64,000 nt of DNA, from contig NZ_CP134880.1 in assembly GCF_032102965.1 (NCBI RefSeq), forward strand, positions 248,001 to 312,000, given 5' to 3'. Shown here in pieces: positions 24,676-31,463 of the stretch. Each line of letters begins with the position of its first letter. Position 1 is the stretch's first letter. Source of the DNA: Demequina capsici (lineage in GTDB: Bacteria; Actinomycetota; Actinomycetes; Actinomycetales; Demequinaceae). Under the pieces are notes generated by a model. The model was not told the DNA's origin and made no database searches. It saw only the letters and a program-made list of their open reading frames with translations. The position numbers were made by a program, and so were the translations under genes.

Positions 24676-25833
24676 TCAGGCGGTCGGCGGCCCGTCCGAC
24701 GTCAGCAGCTCAGCCGCTCCGATCGCCTCGATCCGCTCCGCCAGAGGGAAGCGGTCGGACCCCGCGTGGACGACGATGATCCGCTCGAGACCCAGGTCCT
24801 CAAGCGCGTGGCGCATGCTCGGTGTCACCTTGGGGGAGTCGGTGCGCTTGATCTCGATGCCCCACCGGGTCGATCCGAAGTCGACGATCAGATCGATCTC
24901 GGCACCGTCCTGCGTGCGCCAGAAGTACATCGGCAGCCCCCATCGGGCGACGTGCTCCACTACGAGGCCCTCCCAGCTTGCGCCGAGGATCGGGTGGGCC
25001 AGCAGGTCGTCCATCGTGGGGATTCCGAGCAGGCGATGCAGGGTACCGCTGTCGCGCAGATACACCTTGGGCGAGCGGACCTGGCGTTTGCCGATGTTCG
25101 CCACCCACGGCTGGAGTTGGCGGACGACGAGGGCGTCCGTGAGCGAGTCCAGGTAGCGCCGAGCGGTGGGCTCGGATGCTCCGAGTGAGCGCGCCATCTC
25201 GGCACCGTTCCAGGTTCCTGAGTGGCGGTGTGCGAGCATCGTCCAGAAGCGTCGCATCGTCGTCGCCGGGACGCGGGAGCCGAGCTGTGCGAGGTCTCGC
25301 TCCAGGAATGTCGAGATGTAGTCGCCCAGCCATGCGCCTGCCGCCGCGTCGTCGACGGCGGTGAAGGCTTCGGGAAGGCCGCCTCGAAGCCACAGGCTGT
25401 TCAGGTGGTCTGCGCCGACCTCCTCTAGGCCGAGGGGGCCGAGCTCCACGAGGGCGATGCGCCCCGCAAGAGACTCTGCGCCCAGGCCGACCAGGTCCGG
25501 CGAGGCGCTACCCAGCAGCAGGAATCGTCCCGGTGTGCGGTCCTGGTCGATCAGGACCCTCAGCATGGGGAACAGCTGTGGCATCCGTTGCGCCTCGTCG
25601 ATCACGACGGTGCCGGACAGGTGCTCCAACGCGAGGATCGGATCGGCGAGACGTGCCTGGTCGCGAGGGTCTTCGAGGTCGAAGTAGTGGCCTCGTTGAG
25701 GGTCCAGCTGTCTGCGCACCAGCGAGGTCTTGCCCACCTGGCGCTGTCCCGTCAGGAGCACCGCCGGGGCGCGGTCGAGCGCGGCACGCAAGCGTGCTGC
25801 ATCGTGATCGCGGGGAAGCCACGTGTCATTCAC
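24676..25833 (-). CDS. AAA (AAA_14) ATPase with DUF4143 domain, copy 1
   Basis: A 385-residue protein. Walker A is LLTGQRQVGKTSLV (about residues 26-39), Walker B is GTVVIDEAQRMP (about 74-85), and the sensor region is RFLLLGSASPDL. A winged-helix-like middle (GAEMARSLGASEPTARRYLDSL) is followed by the DUF4143 C-terminal domain, whose GAEIDLIVDFG...GIEIKR resembles a PD-(D/E)xK nuclease core (Asp, then Glu-x-Lys). The GTG at 25833 lies at the edge of a large palindrome. The family is widespread and poorly understood, often found in accessory regions. A paralogue sits 0.7 kb away on the other strand. Confidence 0.88.
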   Translation of the reverse strand: MNDTWLPRDHDAARLRAALDRAPAVLLTGQRQVGKTSLVRRQLDPQRGHYFDLEDPRDQARLADPILALEHLSGTVVIDEAQRMPQLFPMLRVLIDQDRTPGRFLLLGSASPDLVGLGAESLAGRIALVELGPLGLEEVGADHLNSLWLRGGLPEAFTAVDDAAAGAWLGDYISTFLERDLAQLGSRVPATTMRRFWTMLAHRHSGTWNGAEMARSLGASEPTARRYLDSLTDALVVRQLQPWVANIGKRQVRSPKVYLRDSGTLHRLLGIPTMDDLLAHPILGASWEGLVVEHVARWGLPMYFWRTQDGAEIDLIVDFGSTRWGIEIKRTDSPKVTPSMRHALEDLGLERIIVVHAGSDRFPLAERIEAIGAAELLTSDGPPTA

Positions 25834-25870
25834 CCTGTAATACTAACACCGGATGTTAGATTTACAGGGT
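25832..25870 (-). promoter_or_regulatory. Large palindrome over the start of ATPase gene 1
   Basis: ACCCTGTAA at 25832-25840 is mirrored by TTACAGGGT at 25862-25870, and the inner arms CTAACA / TGTTAG flank a CCGGA centre (25843-25859). Fifteen of 18 arm positions are complementary. It contains the start codon and ribosome-binding region of the divergently read ATPase gene, so a protein bound here would block both initiation steps. An autoregulatory operator is the simplest reading. Confidence 0.7.
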
Positions 25871-26437
25871 GATCGGGATAGTGTCGGTCGTTGTGTGAGT
25901 GAGGGGAGTCGTGGCTCGCCGCGCCCGCCACGCGTCATCTGACTGTCGATGCACGTGAGCCCGGCTCGCCTACCGTCCGGAAGACTGCCGGGCTCCAAGG
26001 GCGAAAGCCCGCCGTTCTGATGATCGTATGGTCCGGGGCCGCTTGGAGCAATGCGGGCTTGCAGCGCCGACGCGCGGGTCGTGGCTGCCTCACTCGCGCC
26101 GAGGAGTGGCGTCTCGCGTCCGGATCGGCTTCGCTGGGCTTCAGGAGTTCTCAGTCGAGACGCAGACGGTCAAGCCCGGAGAGAAGAAAGGCCCCCGCGA
26201 TGTAGAAGCTACGCGAGGGCTTTCGTGGCTCCGACCGGCGTCGATCCGGTGACCTTTCGCATTGGAGTGCGCCTCTGCGAGGGGTTTTCGCGAGATGGCG
26301 TGGTCTTCGGAAGTGCCAGGTAGACCTGCGAATTGGCTGCTGCGGCTTGTCTGCGGCTGCATCTGAATGTGCGGGATAGATGCGGGGTGCGTTGCCGTCG
26401 ACGCAGGGAGACATGGAGTTCTGTCTGTCGTGATCGG
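25871..26437. other. Gene-free accessory spacer between the two ATPase genes
   Basis: 567 bp with no credible coding region. The first 270 bp show nothing recognisable. From about 26100 the sequence is a diverged copy of the region downstream of tRNA-Phe, becoming identical at 26191-26259. The last part (26260-26437) is unassigned and leads into the iteron array. Confidence 0.6.
26191..26259 (-). repeat. Duplicated tRNA-Phe 3' end and terminator (att-like copy)
   Basis: These 69 bp are identical to 29216-29284. Bases 26226-26259 equal the last 34 bases of the tRNA-Phe gene, from the 3' arm of the anticodon stem to the discriminator base; 26191-26225 equal its terminator and flank. The 5' half of the tRNA is absent, so this is a tRNA fragment, as left by integration at a tRNA 3' end. 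Weaker similarity continues to about 26100. Confidence 0.88.
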
Positions 26438-26519
26438 CGGCAGGTTCCGACTCAGTGATCCGGCAGATTCCGATTATCTGGTACGGCAAATTCCGGAAAA
26501 TATTGGCGGCAGATTCCGA
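26438..26519. repeat. Four-unit 23-bp iteron array upstream of DUF4143 gene 2
   Basis: The 13-base unit CGGCAGATTCCGA (variants CGGCAGGTTCCGA and CGGCAAATTCCGG) starts at 26438, 26461, 26484 and 26507, a period of exactly 23 bp, all in the same direction. Ten-base spacers are not conserved. The array ends 20 bp before the ATPase start, covering where its promoter must be. Confidence 0.92.
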
Positions 26520-26539
26520 CTTCGGCGTATCCTTGCGGA

Positions 26540-27790
26540 GTGGAACACCTGATAAAGCGCCAGATCGCCGCGGTCGCGCGCGCCCGCTCAACGACGACTC
26601 CCGTGCTTCTGCTGGAGGGGCCGCGAGGTGTGGGCAAGTCCACGCTGCTCGCGGGCCTCGCTTCGGGCACGGACTCTGTTGTGATCGATCTTGACCGTGA
26701 GGACTACCGTCAACTCGCGCAGACCAGCCCGGCGACGCTTGCCGGTGCCGACGCTCCGGTGCTGATCGATGAGTACCAGAGGGCACCCGGGCTCCTGGAT
26801 GCGATCAAGGCCAGGCTCAACACCGAGACCGCGCCAGGCATGTTCGTCCTGGCTGGATCGTCGAGCTTCGACTCACTTCCCCGGGGAACGCAGGCGTTGA
26901 CCGGACGCCTCCAGCGGCTCGCGGTCATGCCGTTCACCCAAGCAGAGATCGACGGAATGGGCTCCGACTTCATCGCGCGCGCTTTCGAAGGCGAGATCGC
27001 GCACAGCGTCCATCCCGCCGCTGCGACCCGTCAGGACTACATCCAGCGAGTGATGCGCGGAGGGATGCCGCTCGCTCTCGCGCAGTCGAGCGACGCCGCT
27101 CGGTCCCGCTGGTTCGCGGCGTACGTTGCCCAGTCGATCGACCGTGACGCCGGCGAGCTCCGGCGCATCGGTCGCCGGTCGGATCTTCGCGACGTGCTCA
27201 CCCGCGTCGTGGGACAGACCGCGAGCGTGCTGAACGTGTCCAAGGTCGCCTCCGACGTCGCTCCGTCGTGGGACACCACCTCGGACTACATCGAGCTGCT
27301 CGAGTCGCTGTTCCTCGTCCAGCGCCTGCCGGCGTGGGGGACGACGCTCCTGCCACGCAGCATCGAGAGCCCCAAGATCCACGTGGTCGACTCCGGCGTC
27401 GGGGGGCACCTGCTGCGACTGAGCGCAGCGAAGGTCGCGCGGCTTGATCCAGCTGCCCTGACCGAGTACGGACACCTGCTCGAATCCTTCGTCGTGCAGG
27501 ACGCTATCCGGCAGACCACGTGGATGGACGAGCCCGTCTCGGCTGGCTACTGGCGTACGCGCGACAACGTCGAGGTGGATCTCGTACTCGAACGCGCCGA
27601 CGGCATGGTCATCGCGATCGAGGTCAAGGCGGGTGAGCAGGTCAAACGCAGCCAGCTCTCGCCACTGGTCGCGCTGAGGGACCGGCTTGGATCCTCGTTC
27701 GCAGCAGGTATCGCGTTCCACACCGGCAACGTGGGCTACGAAGCAGACGACCGCATCCACGCCCTGCCCATCGAGAGACTGTGGACGTGA
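26540..27790 (+). CDS. AAA (AAA_14) ATPase with DUF4143 domain, copy 2
   Basis: A 416-residue protein only distantly similar to copy 1. Walker A is LLLEGPRGVGKSTLLAG (about residues 23-39), Walker B is PVLIDEYQRAPGLL (about 72-85), and FVLAGSSSFDSLPRG is the sensor region. The middle holds a helix-rich part. The C-terminal DUF4143 domain has HVVDSGVGGHLL and the nuclease-like NVEVDLVLERADGMVIAIEVKAG (Asp, then Glu-x-Lys). The GTG at 26540 follows GCGGAG, downstream of the iteron array. It lies between the two tRNA-Phe-derived repeats, so it may belong to an old integrated element. Confidence 0.87.
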   Translation: MEHLIKRQIAAVARARSTTTPVLLLEGPRGVGKSTLLAGLASGTDSVVIDLDREDYRQLAQTSPATLAGADAPVLIDEYQRAPGLLDAIKARLNTETAPGMFVLAGSSSFDSLPRGTQALTGRLQRLAVMPFTQAEIDGMGSDFIARAFEGEIAHSVHPAAATRQDYIQRVMRGGMPLALAQSSDAARSRWFAAYVAQSIDRDAGELRRIGRRSDLRDVLTRVVGQTASVLNVSKVASDVAPSWDTTSDYIELLESLFLVQRLPAWGTTLLPRSIESPKIHVVDSGVGGHLLRLSAAKVARLDPAALTEYGHLLESFVVQDAIRQTTWMDEPVSAGYWRTRDNVEVDLVLERADGMVIAIEVKAGEQVKRSQLSPLVALRDRLGSSFAAGIAFHTGNVGYEADDRIHALPIERLWT

Positions 27791-27858
27791 GCCGATGAGC
27801 GCTTGCACAGAAAACCCGACAGACCCTTCCCAGGTATGGTGCCGCTAGGCGGTTGGTG

Positions 27859-28947
27859 ATGGCTCGACGAGCAGCGTGGAATCCAATTGACGGCGAGGGG
27901 TCATTGTGGCCTTCGGCGTCGCCCGTGGCGGTGTTGGTCGCCCAGGCCGATCGGCACTCGGGGTGGACCATCGGCTCGCCCGCAACTGGGAGCTATCTGG
28001 AACCGGGGCGCGCTCCCGGCACGGGGCCTGACCGCATCGCGCCCGGCGGCAGTTTCGTGTACAGCGATCGTTACCTGTATTTCACCGGGATGGATTCCCC
28101 ATCGCAGACCGAAATGCTGTGGGCAGGGGTCTTCGCTGTCGATGTCAGGACCGGTCGGGAGGCGCGGGCTAGCGTTCAGCATCACTCGGCGGGAAGTCCG
28201 TCGATGCTTCTGTTCGGCGGATCACCTGACGGCACGCGCGTCGCCCTGCTCGACCGCTGGGAGACCCCCGGAGAGCCGCAGCCGGACTACGAGGGCATGT
28301 CCCGGGAGGAGTACTACGCGGCGTCTCAGCGCCACGCTCTGGCAAGAAAGGAACGCGCCCGTTACACCTTCACGGTGGCAACCTTCGACCAGTCCCCGGC
28401 GGTCGAGATCCTCACGCGTGCGCCAGCACCCAAGCGGCACCTTGTCCTTGGTGGGCCGAGCAACATCGACGCGCCGGTGCAGTGGTCGCCTGATGGTCGC
28501 CTGCTTGCACTCGATCTTGGAACGGTCGAAGAGGACCTGGAGATGACGGCAGTGCGGGTTTTTGAGACCCGGACCTGGACCGAGGTGGCCTGCTTCACGC
28601 AAGGCGCACTTCACGGGACGGCATCCTGGGGTCCTGACAGCGACCGCTTTCTCATGCAGTCGTGGAGCGCGAAGACGGGTCGGATCGCGATGTGGATTCA
28701 GCACCTGGACGGCTCACGCCAACAGGTAGAGATCATTCCGCCTCCCAACTCCGTCAATATCCGTCCCGTCTGGGCAGTTGGCATGGCCGACAACGCGCAT
28801 CTGCTGACCATGCGAGCACCACGCAAGAGAGCCACCCTGATGCGCACCTCTCTCGCCACAGGGACGCACGAGAACCTCATGACCTGGCCCGGACCGCTCG
28901 AGAACCCCGCCGTTGTCGCACAGCTTCCGCCAGGCGCATGGACGTGA
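27859..28947 (+). CDS. Orphan beta-propeller-like protein of unknown function
   Basis: About 362 residues, no signal peptide or membrane segment. Repeated strand patterns of the TolB/WD40 type are visible: LLFGGSPDGTRVALLDRW, VQWSPDGRLLALDLG and SWGPDSDRFLMQSWS each carry the SPDG-like turn followed by a hydrophobic strand. A charged insertion (SREEYYAASQRHALARKERARY) interrupts it. TTG, GTG and ATG occur in tandem at 27853-27861; ATG 27859 is chosen without a clear ribosome-binding site. It is within the tRNA-Phe duplication boundaries, next to ATPase copy 2. No function can be assigned. Confidence 0.65.
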   Translation: MARRAAWNPIDGEGSLWPSASPVAVLVAQADRHSGWTIGSPATGSYLEPGRAPGTGPDRIAPGGSFVYSDRYLYFTGMDSPSQTEMLWAGVFAVDVRTGREARASVQHHSAGSPSMLLFGGSPDGTRVALLDRWETPGEPQPDYEGMSREEYYAASQRHALARKERARYTFTVATFDQSPAVEILTRAPAPKRHLVLGGPSNIDAPVQWSPDGRLLALDLGTVEEDLEMTAVRVFETRTWTEVACFTQGALHGTASWGPDSDRFLMQSWSAKTGRIAMWIQHLDGSRQQVEIIPPPNSVNIRPVWAVGMADNAHLLTMRAPRKRATLMRTSLATGTHENLMTWPGPLENPAVVAQLPPGAWT

Positions 28948-29212
28948 CGGCCCCATCCTCAGCATGCGATTCGAAACACGGTGGACGGATCTGCCGCAGT
29001 GACAGATCACACTCGAGCCTGCTCTCATGCGTCGCACGCGGGTGTCGAGGATCTGAGGAGCTCTAGCCGTTCCGAGCTGTGGTGCCGATAAACGGGAATG
29101 TGTCCGGTCACGCCGAGATGCCTCGGAGAGCTGCCGCGCGACGATCCGTGGCGTCGCTTGGGTCTCAAGAGTCTTCAGTCGAAGCCTCAACAGTCGAGCC
29201 CGGAGACAAGAA

Positions 29213-29246
29213 AAAGCCCCCGCGATGTAGAAGCTACGCGAGGGCT
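29213..29246 (-). terminator. Terminator of the tRNA-Glu-Asp-Phe operon
   Basis: On the minus strand AGCCCTCGCGTAG pairs with CTACATCGCGGGGGCT through a short loop, followed by a T-run (complement of AAAAA at 29211-29215). It starts four bases after the tRNA-Phe 3' end. A copy exists at the duplicated site near 26190-26221. Confidence 0.85.
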
Positions 29247-29284
29247 TTCGTGGCTCCGACCGGCGTCGATCCGGTGACCTTTCG
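29216..29284 (-). repeat. Intact-side copy of the 69-bp tRNA-Phe duplication
   Basis: Exact match to 26191-26259. Here it is joined to the full tRNA-Phe gene. The 265 bp before it, after the propeller gene stop at 28947, hold no gene; about 29130-29215 is diverged similarity to the other copy. Confidence 0.88.
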
Positions 29285-29323
29285 ATTTTCAGTCGAACGC
29301 TCTACCAACTGAGCTACAGAGCC
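29251..29323 (-). tRNA. tRNA-Phe (GAA)
   Basis: 73-nt cloverleaf on the minus strand: acceptor GGCTCTG pairs with CGGAGCC, D-arm GCTCAGTTGGTAGAGC, anticodon loop CTGAAAA with GAA, T-arm containing GATCGACGCC, discriminator A; CCA not encoded. Last gene of a three-tRNA cluster, and the intact partner of the duplicated 3' fragment. Confidence 0.95.
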
Positions 29324-29349
29324 TGGGGGGTGGACCCCCGGTTGGACGA

Positions 29350-29374
29350 ATGCCCCTCCGAGTAGAAGGGGCAT
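29350..29374 (-). terminator. Hairpin between tRNA-Asp and tRNA-Phe
   Basis: Perfect 8-bp stem ATGCCCCT / AGGGGCAT with a 9-base loop, 9 bases after the tRNA-Asp 3' end. Probably a processing or partial termination structure within the tRNA operon. Confidence 0.6.
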
Positions 29375-29382
29375 CGCTTCCG

Positions 29383-29456
29383 CGACCCTGACGGGACTTG
29401 AACCCGCGACCTCCGCCGTGACAGGGCGGCGCGCTAACCAACTGCGCTACAGGGCC
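29383..29456 (-). tRNA. tRNA-Asp (GTC)
   Basis: 74-nt cloverleaf: acceptor GGCCCTG / CAGGGTC with one G-T pair, D-arm GCGCAGTTGGTTAGCGC, anticodon loop CTGTCAC with GTC, T-loop GGGTTCAAGTCCC, discriminator G. CCA not encoded. Confidence 0.95.
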
Positions 29457-29518
29457 TTGATTCGCTCCCTCCGAAAAGGGCGCGACGACTAGTGTAGACC
29501 ATTCTGAACGGTGCTACG

Positions 29519-29591
29519 TACCCCCAACGGGATTCGAACCCGTGCTGCCGCCGTGAAAGGGCGGAGTCCTAGGCCGCTAGACGATGAGGGC
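29519..29591 (-). tRNA. tRNA-Glu (TTC)
   Basis: 73-nt cloverleaf: acceptor GCCCTCA / TGGGGGT with two wobble pairs, anticodon stem CCGCC / GGCGG around loop CTTTCAC (anticodon TTC), T-arm ACGGGTTCGAATCCCGT, discriminator A. First gene of the Glu-Asp-Phe cluster, a conserved actinobacterial order. Confidence 0.95.
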
Positions 29592-29660
29592 ATCGTTCCA
29601 GACCCCCTTCGGGCGTCTGAGCAACCCGGACATCATACCGGTCCGTGGGACCATGTGGCC

Positions 29661-30011
29661 ATGGTCAGCATGAGCGACGAGGAGTTCGAGGCGGCGGTGG
29701 ACGACGCGCTCGACTCGGTGCCGGACGAGCTGTTCGACCTCATGGACAACGTGGTGATCCTGATCGAGGACGAACCCGAGGGTGACGACCCCGAGCTGCT
29801 GGGCCTCTACGACGGCATCGCGCTCACGGAGCGCGGCAACACGGGCTACGGGGAGCTGCCGGACCGGATCCTCATCTACAAGAACCCGACCCTGCGCATG
29901 TGCGAGGACGCGCAGCATGTGCGCGAGGAGGTCGCGGTGACGGTGGTGCATGAGATCGCGCATCACTTCGGCATCGATGACGACCGCCTGGCGCAGCTCG
30001 GCTGGGACTGA
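29661..30011 (+). CDS. Minimal zincin metallopeptidase family protein (DUF1025-type)
   Basis: A 116-residue acidic protein with a single zinc-protease motif HEIAHHFGIDD (about residues 97-107); the two His and the Glu of HExxH and the third ligand candidate Asp are present. The N-terminus reads MVSMSDEEFEAAVDDALDSVPDELFDLMDNV, typical of the 'metallopeptidase family' small zincins found in most actinobacteria. Function and substrate unknown; proteolysis unproven. The ATG at 29661 is chosen over 29670 by similarity to the family start; the upstream open frame crosses the tRNA-Glu gene. Confidence 0.88.
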   Translation: MVSMSDEEFEAAVDDALDSVPDELFDLMDNVVILIEDEPEGDDPELLGLYDGIALTERGNTGYGELPDRILIYKNPTLRMCEDAQHVREEVAVTVVHEIAHHFGIDDDRLAQLGWD

Positions 30012-30104
30012 GCGGGGCGGGCACCTTCGCCATGCCCGACGCATCGTCCCGACCTAGGCTGGAGAGGCGCCCCCGTCAGGACGCGCCGAGCGAAGGAGCG
30101 GGCC

Positions 30105-31343
30105 ATGTCCGACACCGCATCGACCACCGCGTTCGGACCGGTGCCGCCGGGGTGGCTGTGGGGAGCGGCGACCGCCGCGCATCAGATCGAGGGCGGCAAC
30201 ACCAACAGCGACTGGTGGGCCTTCGAGCACGCGCCGGGAAGTCCTGCGATGGAGTCCTCCGCCGATGCATGCGACTCGTGGCACCGCTGGCCCGACGACC
30301 TCGCGCTGGTGAGCGAGATGGGCCTGGACGCGTACCGGATGAGCATCGAGTGGGCACGCATCGAGCCGGCCGAGGGCGAGTTCTCGCTCGCTGCGCTCGA
30401 GCACTACCGGCGCATCCTCGCGTCGGCGCAGGATCGGGGCCTCAAGACGGCTGTCACTTTCCATCACTTCACCACACCGCAGTGGATGGCGGTGCAGGAC
30501 GGTTGGATGAACGCCGAGATCGTGGACCGCTTCGCCAGGTACGCGGACATCGCAGTCCAGCATCTTGGCGACCGCATCGACATGGCGGCCACCATCAACG
30601 AGCCCAACGTCGTCGCTGGCCTGGGGTACGCCACCGGCGGCTTCGCCCCTGGTATCGCGGCGGGCCAGGTGGGTCTTCGCGCGGCCACCGAGAACTTCGT
30701 GGGCGCCCACGTCAAGGCGCGTGACGCGATCAAGGGCGGTCCCGGAGAGTTCCCGGTGGGACTCACCCTTGCGCTGCCGGACCTTGTGGTCCACCCCGAC
30801 GGCACCCTGGATGGGCAGGGGTTCCGCTATGACGAGCTCCCGGCCGACGCGCCAGGCGCGGACTACCTGCGGGTCATGGCGGGCGTGTACCTGGACGCGG
30901 CGCAGGACGACGACTACATCGGCGTGCAGACGTACTTCACCCAGCACGTCGCCCCGGACGGGACGGTCCTCGCAGTGCCCGCGGACGAGCGGGTGACCCA
31001 GATGGGGTGGCCCTTCACGCCGGAGTCGCTCGGCAGGGCGGTCCGGCACGCCCACGCGGTGGCGCAGGTCCCCGTGATCGTCACGGAGAACGGGATCGCC
31101 ACGACCGACGATGAGGAGCGCATCGAGTACTACGCGCGCTCGTTGGCGTCGCTGCGCCAGGCGATGGACGACGGCGTCGACGTGCGCGGCTTCTTCGCCT
31201 GGAGCCTGCTGGACAACTTCGAATGGGCGGAGGGCTTCCGGCCCACGTTCGGCTTGGCGGCCGTGGATCCTGTGACCTTCGACCGCACGCTCAAGCCGTC
31301 GGGCCGCTGGTACGCCGAGCTGGTGTGGGCGTCGCGCGCCTGA
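30105..31343 (+). CDS. Beta-glucosidase, GH1
   Basis: A 412-residue retaining glycosidase hydrolysing beta-glucosides such as cellobiose in the cytoplasm. GH1 landmarks: LWGAATAAHQIEGG near the N-terminus, ATINEPNV with the acid/base Glu166, VIVTENGIAT with the nucleophile Glu328, and WSLLDNFEWAEGFRPTFGL. The size is slightly short (usual 440-480). The ATG follows GCGAAGGAGCGG. It is monocistronic, followed by a large palindrome, and may act on sugars from the PTS 6 kb upstream; whether it needs phosphorylated substrate cannot be told by eye. Confidence 0.94.
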   Translation: MSDTASTTAFGPVPPGWLWGAATAAHQIEGGNTNSDWWAFEHAPGSPAMESSADACDSWHRWPDDLALVSEMGLDAYRMSIEWARIEPAEGEFSLAALEHYRRILASAQDRGLKTAVTFHHFTTPQWMAVQDGWMNAEIVDRFARYADIAVQHLGDRIDMAATINEPNVVAGLGYATGGFAPGIAAGQVGLRAATENFVGAHVKARDAIKGGPGEFPVGLTLALPDLVVHPDGTLDGQGFRYDELPADAPGADYLRVMAGVYLDAAQDDDYIGVQTYFTQHVAPDGTVLAVPADERVTQMGWPFTPESLGRAVRHAHAVAQVPVIVTENGIATTDDEERIEYYARSLASLRQAMDDGVDVRGFFAWSLLDNFEWAEGFRPTFGLAAVDPVTFDRTLKPSGRWYAELVWASRA

Positions 31344-31347
31344 CCGA

Positions 31348-31439
31348 CACTGCGAACCGATCAGCCAGCTGACACGCCCCGCCGTCCAGGGTGGAGCGCT
31401 GGGGGAGCGGCGTGTCGCCGCAGTGATCGGTTCGCAGTG
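31348..31439. repeat. 92-bp nested palindromic element between GH1 and uracil permease genes
   Basis: Outer perfect 16-bp inverted repeat CACTGCGAACCGATCA / TGATCGGTTCGCAGTG at the two ends, and an inner 8-bp pair GACACGCC / GGCGTGTC (31371-31378, 31409-31416). It fills the space between two convergent stop codons, so it may be a bidirectional terminator; the sharply defined ends also fit a miniature inverted-repeat element. Confidence 0.75.
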
Positions 31440-31463
31440 CCGACGGCGCGGGGGCGCTGCGGG

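Noticed and set aside
24676..27790. Toxin-antitoxin or defence operon formed by the two DUF4143 ATPases
   Set aside because: The two genes are on opposite strands with 0.7 kb between, each with its own upstream signal, and neither has a small partner gene. Kept as an open question in the findings instead of a call.
26191..29284. CRISPR-like array, because of repeated segments in the accessory region
   Set aside because: The 69-bp repeat has only two copies 3 kb apart, and the 23-bp-period units have 10-bp spacers, too short for CRISPR spacers. No cas genes are present.
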